Shown here: positions 47,794 to 55,110 of the stretch, one piece after another
How the letters are laid out: every line of letters starts with the position of its first letter
Position numbering within the stretch: the first letter of the stretch is position 1
Assembly (NCBI RefSeq): GCF_900566075.1
Contig: NZ_UPHU01000001.1
Coordinates: 2,976,001 to 3,040,000, forward strand
Direction of reading: 5' to 3'
DNA: 64,000 nt
Source: Mycobacterium pseudokansasii
Lineage (GTDB): Bacteria > Actinomycetota > Actinomycetes > Mycobacteriales > Mycobacteriaceae
Program-made: the position numbers and the translations under genes
Notes under the pieces: model-generated
The model's database searches: none
Seen by the model: only the letters and a program-made list of their open reading frames with translations
What the model was told of the DNA's origin: nothing

Positions 47794-48704
47794 CGCCTCA
47801 CGGATTTTCTCGCGCCGCCGTCGTCGGCGCCGGTTTGATGGGCCGGCGCATCGCCGGCGTGCTGGCGTCGACGGGGCTCGAGGTCGCGATCACCGACACC
47901 AACGCCGAAATCCTCGAAGCGGCAGCGGCGGAAGCCGCCGCAGTGACCGGCGCAGAACGCGGATCGGTCACCGCCACCGGTGATCTGGCGGCGGCGGTGC
48001 ACAACACCGATCTGGTGGTCGAGGCGATCGTCGAAAACCTGGCGGTCAAACAGGAACTCTTCCAACGCCTGGCGAACCTGGCCCCACATGCGGTGCTGGC
48101 GACCAACACGTCCGTCCTGCCGATCGGCGGCGTCGCCGAGCGCGTCGACGACGGCAGCCGAGTCATCGGTACGCACTTCTGGAATCCGCCCGACCTCATT
48201 CCGGTCGTCGAGGTGGTGCCCAGCGATCGAACCTCCCCGGACACGGTGGAACGCATCGTGGCGCTGCTGACCGAGGCCGGCAAGATGCCGGTGCGGGTCG
48301 CACGCGACGTCCCCGGATTCATCGGCAACCGGCTTCAGCATGCGCTGTGGCGTGAGGCGATGGCGTTGGTCGCTGAAGGCGTCTGCGACGCCGAGACGGT
48401 AGATCTGGTGGTGCACAACACCATTGGACTCCGGCTGGCCACCCTGGGCCCGCTGGAAAACGCCGACTACATCGGCCTCGACCTCACCCTGGCCATCCAC
48501 GATGCGGTAATCCCCAGCCTCAACAGCGACCCGCATCCCAGCCCGCTGCTGCGCCGGCTGGTTGCCGACGGGCAACTCGGAGCGCGCACCGGACACGGTT
48601 TCCTCGACTGGCCCGCGGGCGCCCGGGAGCGCACGGCGGCACGACTTGCCCAGCACATCAATGCGCAACTGGCACAAGACCGGAACACGAAAGGAAGTAA
48701 TTAG
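47787..48704 (+). CDS. fadB3: 3-hydroxyacyl-CoA dehydrogenase family protein (fadB3, Rv1715)
   Basis: 305 residues from ATG 47787. NAD-binding AAVVGAGLMGRRIAGVLASTGLEVAITDTN at residues ~9-38, catalytic HFWNPPDLIPVVEVV near 132 (His-Glu pair), FIGNRLQHALWREAMAL near 180. Single-domain form without the hydratase part. Such enzymes include L-carnitine dehydrogenase, which in other bacteria supplies the substrate for a BKACE enzyme. The BKACE gene three genes downstream makes a similar role plausible here (inference). Confidence 0.9.
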   Translation: MLTPHGFSRAAVVGAGLMGRRIAGVLASTGLEVAITDTNAEILEAAAAEAAAVTGAERGSVTATGDLAAAVHNTDLVVEAIVENLAVKQELFQRLANLAPHAVLATNTSVLPIGGVAERVDDGSRVIGTHFWNPPDLIPVVEVVPSDRTSPDTVERIVALLTEAGKMPVRVARDVPGFIGNRLQHALWREAMALVAEGVCDAETVDLVVHNTIGLRLATLGPLENADYIGLDLTLAIHDAVIPSLNSDPHPSPLLRRLVADGQLGARTGHGFLDWPAGARERTAARLAQHINAQLAQDRNTKGSN

Positions 48705-48706
48705 CC

Positions 48707-49531
48707 ATGACTGTCACGTGGCCCCTCGGTGATGCCGAGTCCAAGCTGGAGTTCTACGACCTGTCGCACCCGTGGGGACATGGGGTGCCGGCCTGGCCGT
48801 ATTTCGAGGACGTCAAGATCGAACGGCTGCACGGCATGGCCAAGAGCCGGGTGCTGACGCAAAAGATCACCACCGTCATGCATTCCGGCACCCACATCGA
48901 TGCACCGGCGCACGTGGTGGAGGGAACGCCGTTCCTCGATGAGATTCCACTGAGCGCCTTCTTCGGCACCGGGGTGGTGGTGTCGATCCCGAAAAACAAG
49001 TGGGGAGTGGTGACCGCCGAGGATCTCGAGCAGGCCAGCCCTGAAATCCGGCCCGGCGACATCGTCATCGTCAACACCGGCTGGCACCACAAATACGCCG
49101 ACAGTGCCGAGTACTACGCCTACTCGCCGGGCTTCTACAAGGAAGCGGGGGAGTGGTTTGCGGCCAAGGGCGTCAAGGCGGTCGGCACCGACACCCAGGC
49201 CCTGGACCATCCGCTGGCCACTGCGATCGCACCACACGGCCCCGCGGAAGCCCAAGGCGGCCTATTGCCTTGGGCGGTGAGCGAATACGAGGAGCAGACG
49301 GGTCGCAAGGTACTCGACGACTTCCCGGAGTGGGAGCCCTGCCACCGCGCGATCCTGTCAAAGGGCATCTACGGTTTCGAAAACGTGGGCGGCGATCTGG
49401 ACAAGGTCACCGGCAAGCGCGTCACGTTTGCCGCCTTCCCCTGGCGCTGGGTGGGCGGCGACGGCTGCATCGTTCGGTTGGTGGCGATCGTCGACCCCAC
49501 CGGGAGCTACCGCATCGAGACGGGGGCCTGA
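48707..49531 (+). CDS. Cyclase family protein, kynurenine-formamidase-like metal hydrolase (Rv1716)
   Basis: 274 residues. The signature H-x-G-T-H-x-D-x-P-x-H is present as MHSGTHIDAPAHVVEG near residue 65, with further ligands in DLSHPWGHGVPAWP near 20. The family binds Mn or Zn and hydrolyses amide or lactone bonds. Its GTGVVVSIPKNKWG segment and the C-terminal part are long compared with KynB. It could open a cyclic intermediate in the pathway of this operon. Confidence 0.88.
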   Translation: MTVTWPLGDAESKLEFYDLSHPWGHGVPAWPYFEDVKIERLHGMAKSRVLTQKITTVMHSGTHIDAPAHVVEGTPFLDEIPLSAFFGTGVVVSIPKNKWGVVTAEDLEQASPEIRPGDIVIVNTGWHHKYADSAEYYAYSPGFYKEAGEWFAAKGVKAVGTDTQALDHPLATAIAPHGPAEAQGGLLPWAVSEYEEQTGRKVLDDFPEWEPCHRAILSKGIYGFENVGGDLDKVTGKRVTFAAFPWRWVGGDGCIVRLVAIVDPTGSYRIETGA

Positions 49532-49881
49532 TGAACGTGACCCGGGTGTCGCAGGCAACGGAATACACTGCCGCGCTGCACCGTGACGTGCTCACGGTGC
49601 GGCTGCAGGGCCACGAAGCCGGACACACCGAACGGTTCTGGGTGGGGCTGTCCACCTACCGGCCGGGCGGGATCGCCGAAATGGCCGTAGCCCGAGAGGA
49701 AACCGTCTATGTGGTGATCGAGGGCGAGCTGGTCGTCACCGCCGAGGGAACCGAAACGGTCTTGGGCCGGCTCGACAGTGTGCATTTCGCCAAAGGCGAG
49801 GTGCGGTCGCTGGAAAACCGTTCCGGGCGTGCGGCGGTGCTACTGGTGGCCATCGCTCATCCGCAGGAGGTAGGGGAGTGA
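49531..49881 (+). CDS. Cupin-domain protein (Rv1717)
   Basis: 116 residues, ATG sharing one base with the previous stop. Single cupin barrel: RFWVGLSTYRPGGIAEMA, VYVVIEGELVVTAEGTETVLGRLDSVHFAKGEVRSLENRS. The first motif has lost the usual His pair, so metal binding is doubtful. The M. tuberculosis homologue has been reported as a cell-wall-linked beta-galactosidase affecting biofilm dispersal; the operon context suggests a catabolic or sensing role instead. Confidence 0.88.
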   Translation: MNVTRVSQATEYTAALHRDVLTVRLQGHEAGHTERFWVGLSTYRPGGIAEMAVAREETVYVVIEGELVVTAEGTETVLGRLDSVHFAKGEVRSLENRSGRAAVLLVAIAHPQEVGE

Positions 49882-50699
49882 GCGTCGTCATCACCGTGGC
49901 ACCCACCGGACCGATCGCGACCAAGGCCGACAACCCGGCGCTGCCGACCACGCCGGAAGAAATCGCAACCGCGGTCGAACAGGCCTACCGCGTCGGAGCC
50001 GCGGTGGCACATATCCATCTGCGTGACGAAAACGAACGGCCGACAGCAGATCTCGCTATCGCACGGCGGGCCATCGACCTGATCGGCGAGCGTTGCCCGA
50101 TCCTGATCCAGCTGTCGACGGGAGTCGGACTGTCGGTGCCGTTCGAGGAGCGGGAAAAGCTGGTCGAACTGCGGCCGCGGATGGCAACCCTCAACCCGTG
50201 CTCGATGAGTTTCGGTGCCGGCGAATTCCGCAACCCGCCGGATGCCGTCCGCCGATTGGCGGCACGGATGCTCGAGCTGGATATCAAACCCGAACTGGAA
50301 ATCTATGACACCGGGCATCTGGAGGCCTGCCTGCGATTGCGGGAAGAAGGCCTGCTGGCTGAACCTTTGCAGTTCAGCATCGTCCTCGGGGTGCGCGGCG
50401 GAATGGCTGCCACCGCCGATAACCTGCTAACGATGGTGCGCCGGCTTCCTCCCGATGCGATCTGGCAAGTTATCGCGATCGGCCGGGCCAACCTGGAATT
50501 GACCGCGATGGGCTTGGCCCTGGGCGGTAATGCGCGAGTGGGCCTGGAGGACACCTTGTACTTGCGTAAGGGTGAGCTGGCGCCAAGCACCCTGGCGCTG
50601 GTGACGCGCACCATGCGTCTTGTCCAGGCCCTGGATTTGCCGGTCGCCTCCGTTGAAGAAGCCGAGGCATTGCTGCGCCTGCCCGGAGTTCGACGATGA
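49878..50699 (+). CDS. BKACE family beta-keto acid cleavage enzyme, DUF849 (Rv1718)
   Basis: 273 residues, GTG overlapping the cupin stop. TIM barrel with the metal ligands in VAHIHLRDENERPT near residue 39 (H-x-H) and KPELEIYDTGHLEA near 137 (the Glu), and GNARVGLEDTLYLRKGELAPS near 215. The family joins a beta-keto acid with acetyl-CoA to give acetoacetate and a new CoA ester. It fits downstream of a dehydrogenase that makes the keto acid. The substrate side chain is not known. Confidence 0.9.
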   Translation: MSVVITVAPTGPIATKADNPALPTTPEEIATAVEQAYRVGAAVAHIHLRDENERPTADLAIARRAIDLIGERCPILIQLSTGVGLSVPFEEREKLVELRPRMATLNPCSMSFGAGEFRNPPDAVRRLAARMLELDIKPELEIYDTGHLEACLRLREEGLLAEPLQFSIVLGVRGGMAATADNLLTMVRRLPPDAIWQVIAIGRANLELTAMGLALGGNARVGLEDTLYLRKGELAPSTLALVTRTMRLVQALDLPVASVEEAEALLRLPGVRR

Positions 50700-51469
50700 G
50701 CGCCAGGGCCGAAGACAGCGACGTCCGCAGCGGCGGCATCCAGGTGATTGCCCGCGCGGCCGAGATCTTGCGGGTGCTGCAAGCTCACCCCGGCGGGCTC
50801 AGCCAAGTCGAGATCGGGGAGCGGGTCGGCATGGCCCGGTCCACCGTGAGCCGGATCCTCAACGCATTGGAGGACGAGGGTCTGGTGGCCTCGCGCGGGG
50901 CGCGGGGACCCTACCGGCTGGGGCCGGAGATCGCGCGCATGGCCAGCACCGTGCGCCTCAGCGTGGTGGCCGACCTGCACCCATTCCTGACGCAGTTGTC
51001 GCGGGAACTCGACGAGACGGTGGACTTGTCGATCCTGGACGGGGATCGTGCCGATTTCATCGACCAGGTGGTTCCGCCGCGGCGGTTGCGCGCGGTGAGC
51101 GCGGTGGGAGAGTCCTTTCCGCTGTACTGCTGCGCCAACGGCAAGGCGCTGCTGGCGTCGCTGCCGCCGGAACGGCAGGCGCAGGCGCTGCCCAGTCGGC
51201 TGATGCCGCTGACCGCCAACACCATCACCGATCGAGCAGCGTTGCGCGAGGAGCTTGCCCAGATCAGCCGCGACGGCATCGCCTACGACCGCGAGGAGCA
51301 GACCGACGGCATTTGCGCGGTCGGGACGGTGCTGCATGGCGTGACCGATCAGGTGGTGGCCGTCAGCGTGCCGGTGCCGGCGCAGCGGTTCTACGGCCGC
51401 GAGGAAGAGCTGGCCCAAGCATTACGGGCGTGGGTGGCGAAAGTGAACAGCTGGTTCGAAGCATCGTGA
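50696..51469 (+). CDS. IclR-family transcriptional regulator (Rv1719)
   Basis: 257 residues, ATG overlapping the BKACE stop. N-terminal winged helix (IQVIARAAEILRVLQAHPGGLSQVEIGERVGMARSTVSRILNALEDEGLVA, residues ~15-65), and a C-terminal effector domain with LYCCANGKALLA and AVSVPVPAQRFYGREEELAQAL. Such regulators usually control the operon they sit in and respond to a pathway acid. A candidate operator is the inverted repeat at 46934-46990. Confidence 0.92.
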   Translation: MSARAEDSDVRSGGIQVIARAAEILRVLQAHPGGLSQVEIGERVGMARSTVSRILNALEDEGLVASRGARGPYRLGPEIARMASTVRLSVVADLHPFLTQLSRELDETVDLSILDGDRADFIDQVVPPRRLRAVSAVGESFPLYCCANGKALLASLPPERQAQALPSRLMPLTANTITDRAALREELAQISRDGIAYDREEQTDGICAVGTVLHGVTDQVVAVSVPVPAQRFYGREEELAQALRAWVAKVNSWFEAS

Positions 51470-51481
51470 GGAGCATTGGAA

Positions 51482-51949
51482 ATGGCAAAAGCATTGCGTG
51501 ACAATCTGGTTGGAGCCTGGGAGCTGGTGTCCTACGTCGAGCGGGACAGTCTCGACGGCCCGGTGCGATACCCCCTCGGTGCGGATGCGCAGGGTTTGAT
51601 CATCTACACCCCGGACGGGTACATGTCGGCGCAGATCCAGTCGTCCGGGCGGCCCGACTACGACCGGCCGGTGGCCAGCGGCGGCACCACCGAGCAGGCG
51701 GCGGCCGCGGCGCTGGGGTATCTCGCCTACAGCGGACGGTACTTCGTCGACGAGTCCACGGGTGATCTCCGTCATGAGGCGAAGCTGTCCCTGGTGCCCA
51801 ACTACCTGGGCCAGTTTCATCTACGGCACAGCGACCTCGACGGTGACAAGCTGACCCTGTCGTCGGAGCTGACCCTGCCTGACGGGCGGACCGTGTACTC
51901 GTCTTTGGTGTGGAAGCGTGCCGAGCAGGCCGGTTCGCAGGTTGCCTAG
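51482..51949 (+). CDS. Lipocalin-like domain protein
   Basis: 155 residues from ATG 51482, with GAGGAG eight bases upstream, which decides against the TTG at 51476. It starts MAKALRDNLVGAWELVSYVE; LVGAWELVSY and YTPDGYMSAQI are the marks of the lipocalin-like (Lipocalin_5) family, small beta-barrels found beside catabolic genes. Directly after the IclR gene and probably cotranscribed. Function unknown; it may bind a hydrophobic intermediate. Confidence 0.85.
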   Translation: MAKALRDNLVGAWELVSYVERDSLDGPVRYPLGADAQGLIIYTPDGYMSAQIQSSGRPDYDRPVASGGTTEQAAAAALGYLAYSGRYFVDESTGDLRHEAKLSLVPNYLGQFHLRHSDLDGDKLTLSSELTLPDGRTVYSSLVWKRAEQAGSQVA

Positions 51950-52017
51950 GTGGTGGCCACGCTTGGGGTTGGTCTGCGGTAGGCTTTCGACCTGCCGCCG
52001 GCGGACTCACCGGCGAC

Positions 52018-52091
52018 CGGGCTGTGGCGCAGTTTGGTAGCGCACTTGACTGGGGGTCAAGTGGTCGCAGGTTCAAATCCTGTCAGCCCGA
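52018..52091 (+). tRNA. tRNA-Pro (anticodon GGG)
   Basis: Acceptor arms CGGGCTG (52018-52024) and CAGCCCG (52084-52090) pair fully. D arm GCGC...GCGC. Anticodon stem CTTGA/TCAAG encloses the loop CTGGGGG, giving anticodon GGG. T arm GCAGG-TTCAAAT-CCTGT. Discriminator A at 52091; CCA is not encoded. The region to its right is a decayed accessory tract. Confidence 0.95.
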
Positions 52092-52246
52092 CTGGTGAAA
52101 TTGGCTTTGAGCTGGAGCGATCCATTGCTGATACCTCAGCAGCGATTTAGCTCGTGGGAGTGTGGGATCAACCATTCGTGCACAACGTGCCGTTCTCGCC
52201 GCACTTGTCCGTTGGTCAAGTAGGGGATGGCTGTTTCGCGGGTCTG

Positions 52247-52815
52247 TCATCGTGCAGCGCGGAATTCGTCGAATCGTTCGGCCAGTTGATCGGCCGCCGG
52301 CCGGTCGGAGGCTCGCGCTGGAAGGGTAAGGGGTCGGCCGTCCATTTCTTGGAGGCCGTGCCGAAGCATCGGCCCATCGATTTCATCCATAAGGGCACGG
52401 TTGATGCGGACGACGTAATCCGGTGAGATTCCGAGCAGGTTTGTGTCGAAAGCAGCGTGGTGGATTTTGCAGAGGCTCAGACCGTTCTGGACTATCGGAA
52501 GGCCGTGTTGCTTGTTGTCGCCGATGATGTGGCAGCATCGAGGAGCTTGCCGTGCCGGAGGTAGTCGTAAGCGTAGCGAGAGTCGCCTACATGCATATCT
52601 GCGTACGGTCCGTTGGGGTTGGAGATCACTGACAACGTGGCCAGGAGTTCTCTGGGGTTCCGGATGCCGCGGTTTCGGTCGATGACTCGCCAGTGTTGGT
52701 CTCGGACTTGAAGTTGTTCGAGTTCGGCCCGACGGACTACGCCATTCTCGGCCACGATGTCGGCAAGTCTTTCGAAGATCAGTTGGCGAAGGTGCAGCTC
52801 GACTGCGCTGTCCAT
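52247..52815 (-). pseudogene. HNH-endonuclease-type gene, frameshifted and internally deleted
   Basis: The N-terminal frame (MDSAVELHLRQLIFERLADI... from 52815) runs to RHGKLLDAA near 52540. One base later the frame shifts and the conserved C-terminal part continues as HIIGDNKQHGLP, NGLSLCKIHHAAFDTNLLG and GPMLRHGLQEM until TGA at 52247-52249. Typical family members have a further ~60-100 residues with a CxxC before RHGKLLDAA that are missing here. Both lesions argue for a dead gene. Confidence 0.75.
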
Positions 52816-52825
52816 GGCTGGAGTC

Positions 52826-53217
52826 TTACAGGGTGGGCAGGGTTTCGGCGATGTCTTTGGTCAGCAGGTAGAGGTTAAGTTTGGCTTGATCGTCGGCATC
52901 GAGTGGTTCGAATCCGAACCGCTGCCACCAGCGCAACGCCTCGGCGTTGAGAGCGGTGACGACGACGGCACGGCAGGCAGCCTTGATGTTCAGTTCGGCC
53001 CCAGTAGCCATGATGTGCTCGACCATCGCGGTTGACGGAGGTCATCGACAAACTGGCGTAGCAGACAACCGCGTGGTTGGCGTCCGTAATCACCCATACC
53101 GCGGCGGTGTTGCCGCGCCGGTCCTGGCCGGCGTATCGACGCAGCCACTCGTCCAATGTTGTTTCGCCCGAGCTGAATTCGCTTCGGCAGTGTTTGTCCA
53201 GGTTAAGTGATGCAGGC
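52826..53217 (-). pseudogene. GNAT acetyltransferase gene, remnant with internal deletion
   Basis: The upper part (near 53217 to 53040) encodes ASLNLDKHCRSEFSSGETTL and WLRRYAGQDRRGNTAAVWVI, ending CYASLSMTSVNRDG. The lower part, in another frame, encodes MVEHIMATGAELNIKAACRAVVV and WWQRFGFEPL until TGA at 52826-52828. These are the two ends of a TacT/AtaT-type GNAT toxin-like protein; the acetyl-CoA-binding middle is absent. No start codon and no partner antitoxin were found. Confidence 0.7.
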
Positions 53218-53900
53218 CGGTGGAACTGCACCTCAGTCGAGCCAGGTGAACTTCGTCGGCCGGTGCAGTGCTTTCGCGAGCTCTCGTTGACCCGTGCGGG
53301 ACGGCTGAGTCCCATTGCTTTACTCGAGTTAGGACGCGGCGGCCGGTGCCGCGATGTGAGGACTCGGGTAATCCGCTTGCCGCCCTGACGACGTCGCTCA
53401 GAACCTGGGTGTTGGATAGCTGCCGGGTTGGATATCCGGGCTGATCCGCGATGTCTCGTCACAGGAATGCTGGTGGCGGATCGTGTGTTGCGTGGCCGGA
53501 CAAGACCAGCGTCGGCACGCGCCGGGTTGCCGGTGGGCTCAGGGGTTGACGCGAAGGCGCTGTTCTTGCGCGACGCCGCTCCGGACGCCGATTCGCCTCG
53601 GCCTCTGCGCAATTGAAGGTGGACCGCCACTAGCCGGGCGACGGCGCCGTTGGTCTTGACGTCGGCCGCGGGCTCGCGCACGCATATCGTCAGCCCCCGT
53701 CGGAGCCGACCTCGACAACGGGCCGCTTACGACTGCGCGAGTCGACCGTGACGATGACGATGTTCGGTCAAGCCGCGCGACGCTACCTTGCTGAGCGGAC
53801 ATCGACTGAGCGCGAACGGATTTGTGAACGAGACATCCGGTACGTTGTTGACTGCACCAGCCGAACTGCCGGCAGAGCACTGACTTACATTCAGCGCTAG
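53218..53900. other. Non-coding accessory stretch
   Basis: 683 bases between the GNAT remnant and the IS1380 remnant. Long open frames cross it but their composition and lack of family patterns suggest they are chance frames in high-G+C DNA. Nothing specific is recognised. Confidence 0.45.
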
Positions 53901-54341
53901 CCTCGATTTTGCATGCCGGTGGGTTGAGGGGCGGTTTGATCGCTGGATTGGCTGTGGGGTAATTGTTTTCGGTTTGCGGCATGTTTACCTGTCCGGTGTC
54001 GCCGGGTTGGGCGAGGTTCCAGGGCCTTGGGTCTTTCGTGGTTGTTGGGACAGGTTGGTTGGGGGTCAGGGGAAGGCTGCGCGGATGCGGTGCCAGGCGG
54101 TGGTGATCGCTGTAGCCCACCGCCAGGTGGCGTCGATGCGCAGCCGCAGTTGTCGGGCGCCGCGGGTGATGCGGGCGGCTACGTGCAGCACCCGGTAGCG
54201 GAAGGTGGCGATCTCGCAGCGGGCGATCTCGGGTTGGTCGGGGAACCCGAGTAGTTTCGCCCAGGTAACGAGATCGTTTGCAGTCAAGATGATTTCGAGC
54301 CATGCGGCGTTCGCGCCGAAGCTGTGGCAGGTTATCTGTCT
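53901..54341 (-). mobile_element. IS1380-family remnant (C-terminal transposase end)
   Basis: The minus-strand frame from about 54340 to TGA at 54066-54068 encodes CHSFGANAAWLEIILTANDL, VTWAKLLGFPDQPEIARCEI, RYRVLHVAARITRG, ending WHRIRAAFP, the C-terminus of a second IS1380-type transposase different from the one at 14639. The non-coding tail to about 53901 probably includes the IS end. The N-terminal two thirds are gone; an IS3-type fragment begins at its broken edge. Confidence 0.75.
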
Positions 54342-54560
54342 TGAACCGTACCGGGTTTCTTGCACACCTTCTTCTGAGGGAAGGATGGGCACGATGCCGA
54401 GCAAGTACGACGAGAACACCAAAGCCAAGGCGGTTCGATTGGTTCGCGAACACCGCGATGACTACGCCACGGAGTGGGCGGCGATGCGGGAGATCTCTGG
54501 CCGACTGGGGATGAGCGCGGAGACGCTGCGCAAGTGGGTGCGCCAGGCCGAGGTCGACCG
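54342..54560 (+). mobile_element. IS3-family remnant: left end and start of orfA
   Basis: TGAACCGTACCGGGTTTCTTG at 54342 resembles the left terminus of IS3-family elements (compare TGAACCG at the end of IS6110). From ATG 54385 or 54394 the frame encodes MPSKYDENTKAKAVRLVREH, WAAMREISGRLGMSAETLRK and WVRQAEVD, the helix-turn-helix part of OrfA. After codon ~55 the sequence changes abruptly into unrelated DNA; orfB and the right end are absent. Confidence 0.8.
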
Positions 54561-54584
54561 CAGGCGAGACGGCCGGGCGCGCTG

Positions 54585-54908
54585 GCCTTTCCGTCCGCCG
54601 ACAAGGCCGGTGAGTTCGTGCAGAATTCGGCCGAGAAGTGGAAGAACTGCGCCAACCAGACGATCAGCACCACGAACAGGGCCGGCGAGACCGTCAAATG
54701 GGCGTTGGCGAGTCTCAACGGCGAGCCGCCGAGTATCACGCTGAACGAGACCCAGGTAGGAGCCAGTAACAACTGGGGCTGCCAGCGTGCGCTGAGCGCG
54801 GTGTCCAATGTGGTCGTCGACGTCAACGTCAATGGCTGCGGATACCACATCGCCAATGAAGGTCGCCAGTTAGCCGACAAAATGGTCGCCAAAGTTAAGG
54901 GGCGATAG
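54585..54908 (+). pseudogene. C-terminal fragment of a PknH-type sensor-domain protein
   Basis: From about 54585 the frame encodes AFPSADKAGEFVQNSAEKWK, NCANQTISTTNRAGETVKWA, NNWGCQRALSAVSNVVVDVN and NGCGYHIANEGRQLADKMVA until TAG at 54906-54908. This is the extracellular PknH sensor-like domain with its conserved Cys pairs (NC..., GC..., GC). No kinase or membrane part precedes it: the IS3 remnant does. So only the 3' end of a former kinase or lipoprotein gene remains. Confidence 0.78.
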
Positions 54909-55110
54909 CGAGATAGGTGGTCAGCAATCTGCGCGGTACTGGGCAACGTGCGGCGCCGCAGCTAATTGTGGTCGCTGGCGCCGCCAGCGGCTTCTGCCGG
55001 GCTCCGGCCAGAGCGGTGATTCATCGTCGCTTCCGGTCCCACTCCGGGGCCACAGGACTCGAAAACAAGGGGGATTCACTCACCGGGGACGGACAACTCC
55101 TGAGCCGCAT
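54909..55110. other. Non-coding gap
   Basis: 202 bases between the sensor-domain fragment and the end of the GH3 gene. No feature was recognised. Confidence 0.4.

Noticed and set aside
52018..52091. Direct repeat of the tRNA-Pro 3' end as an attachment site
   Set aside because: No second copy of the T-arm/acceptor sequence was seen in the following 12 kb by eye. It may lie outside the window, so no att site is claimed.
53539..54453. Long minus-strand open frame of about 300 codons
   Set aside because: It runs across IS1380 and IS3 remnants and non-coding DNA in the wrong frame. Its Arg/Pro-rich product is typical of chance frames in high-G+C sequence.
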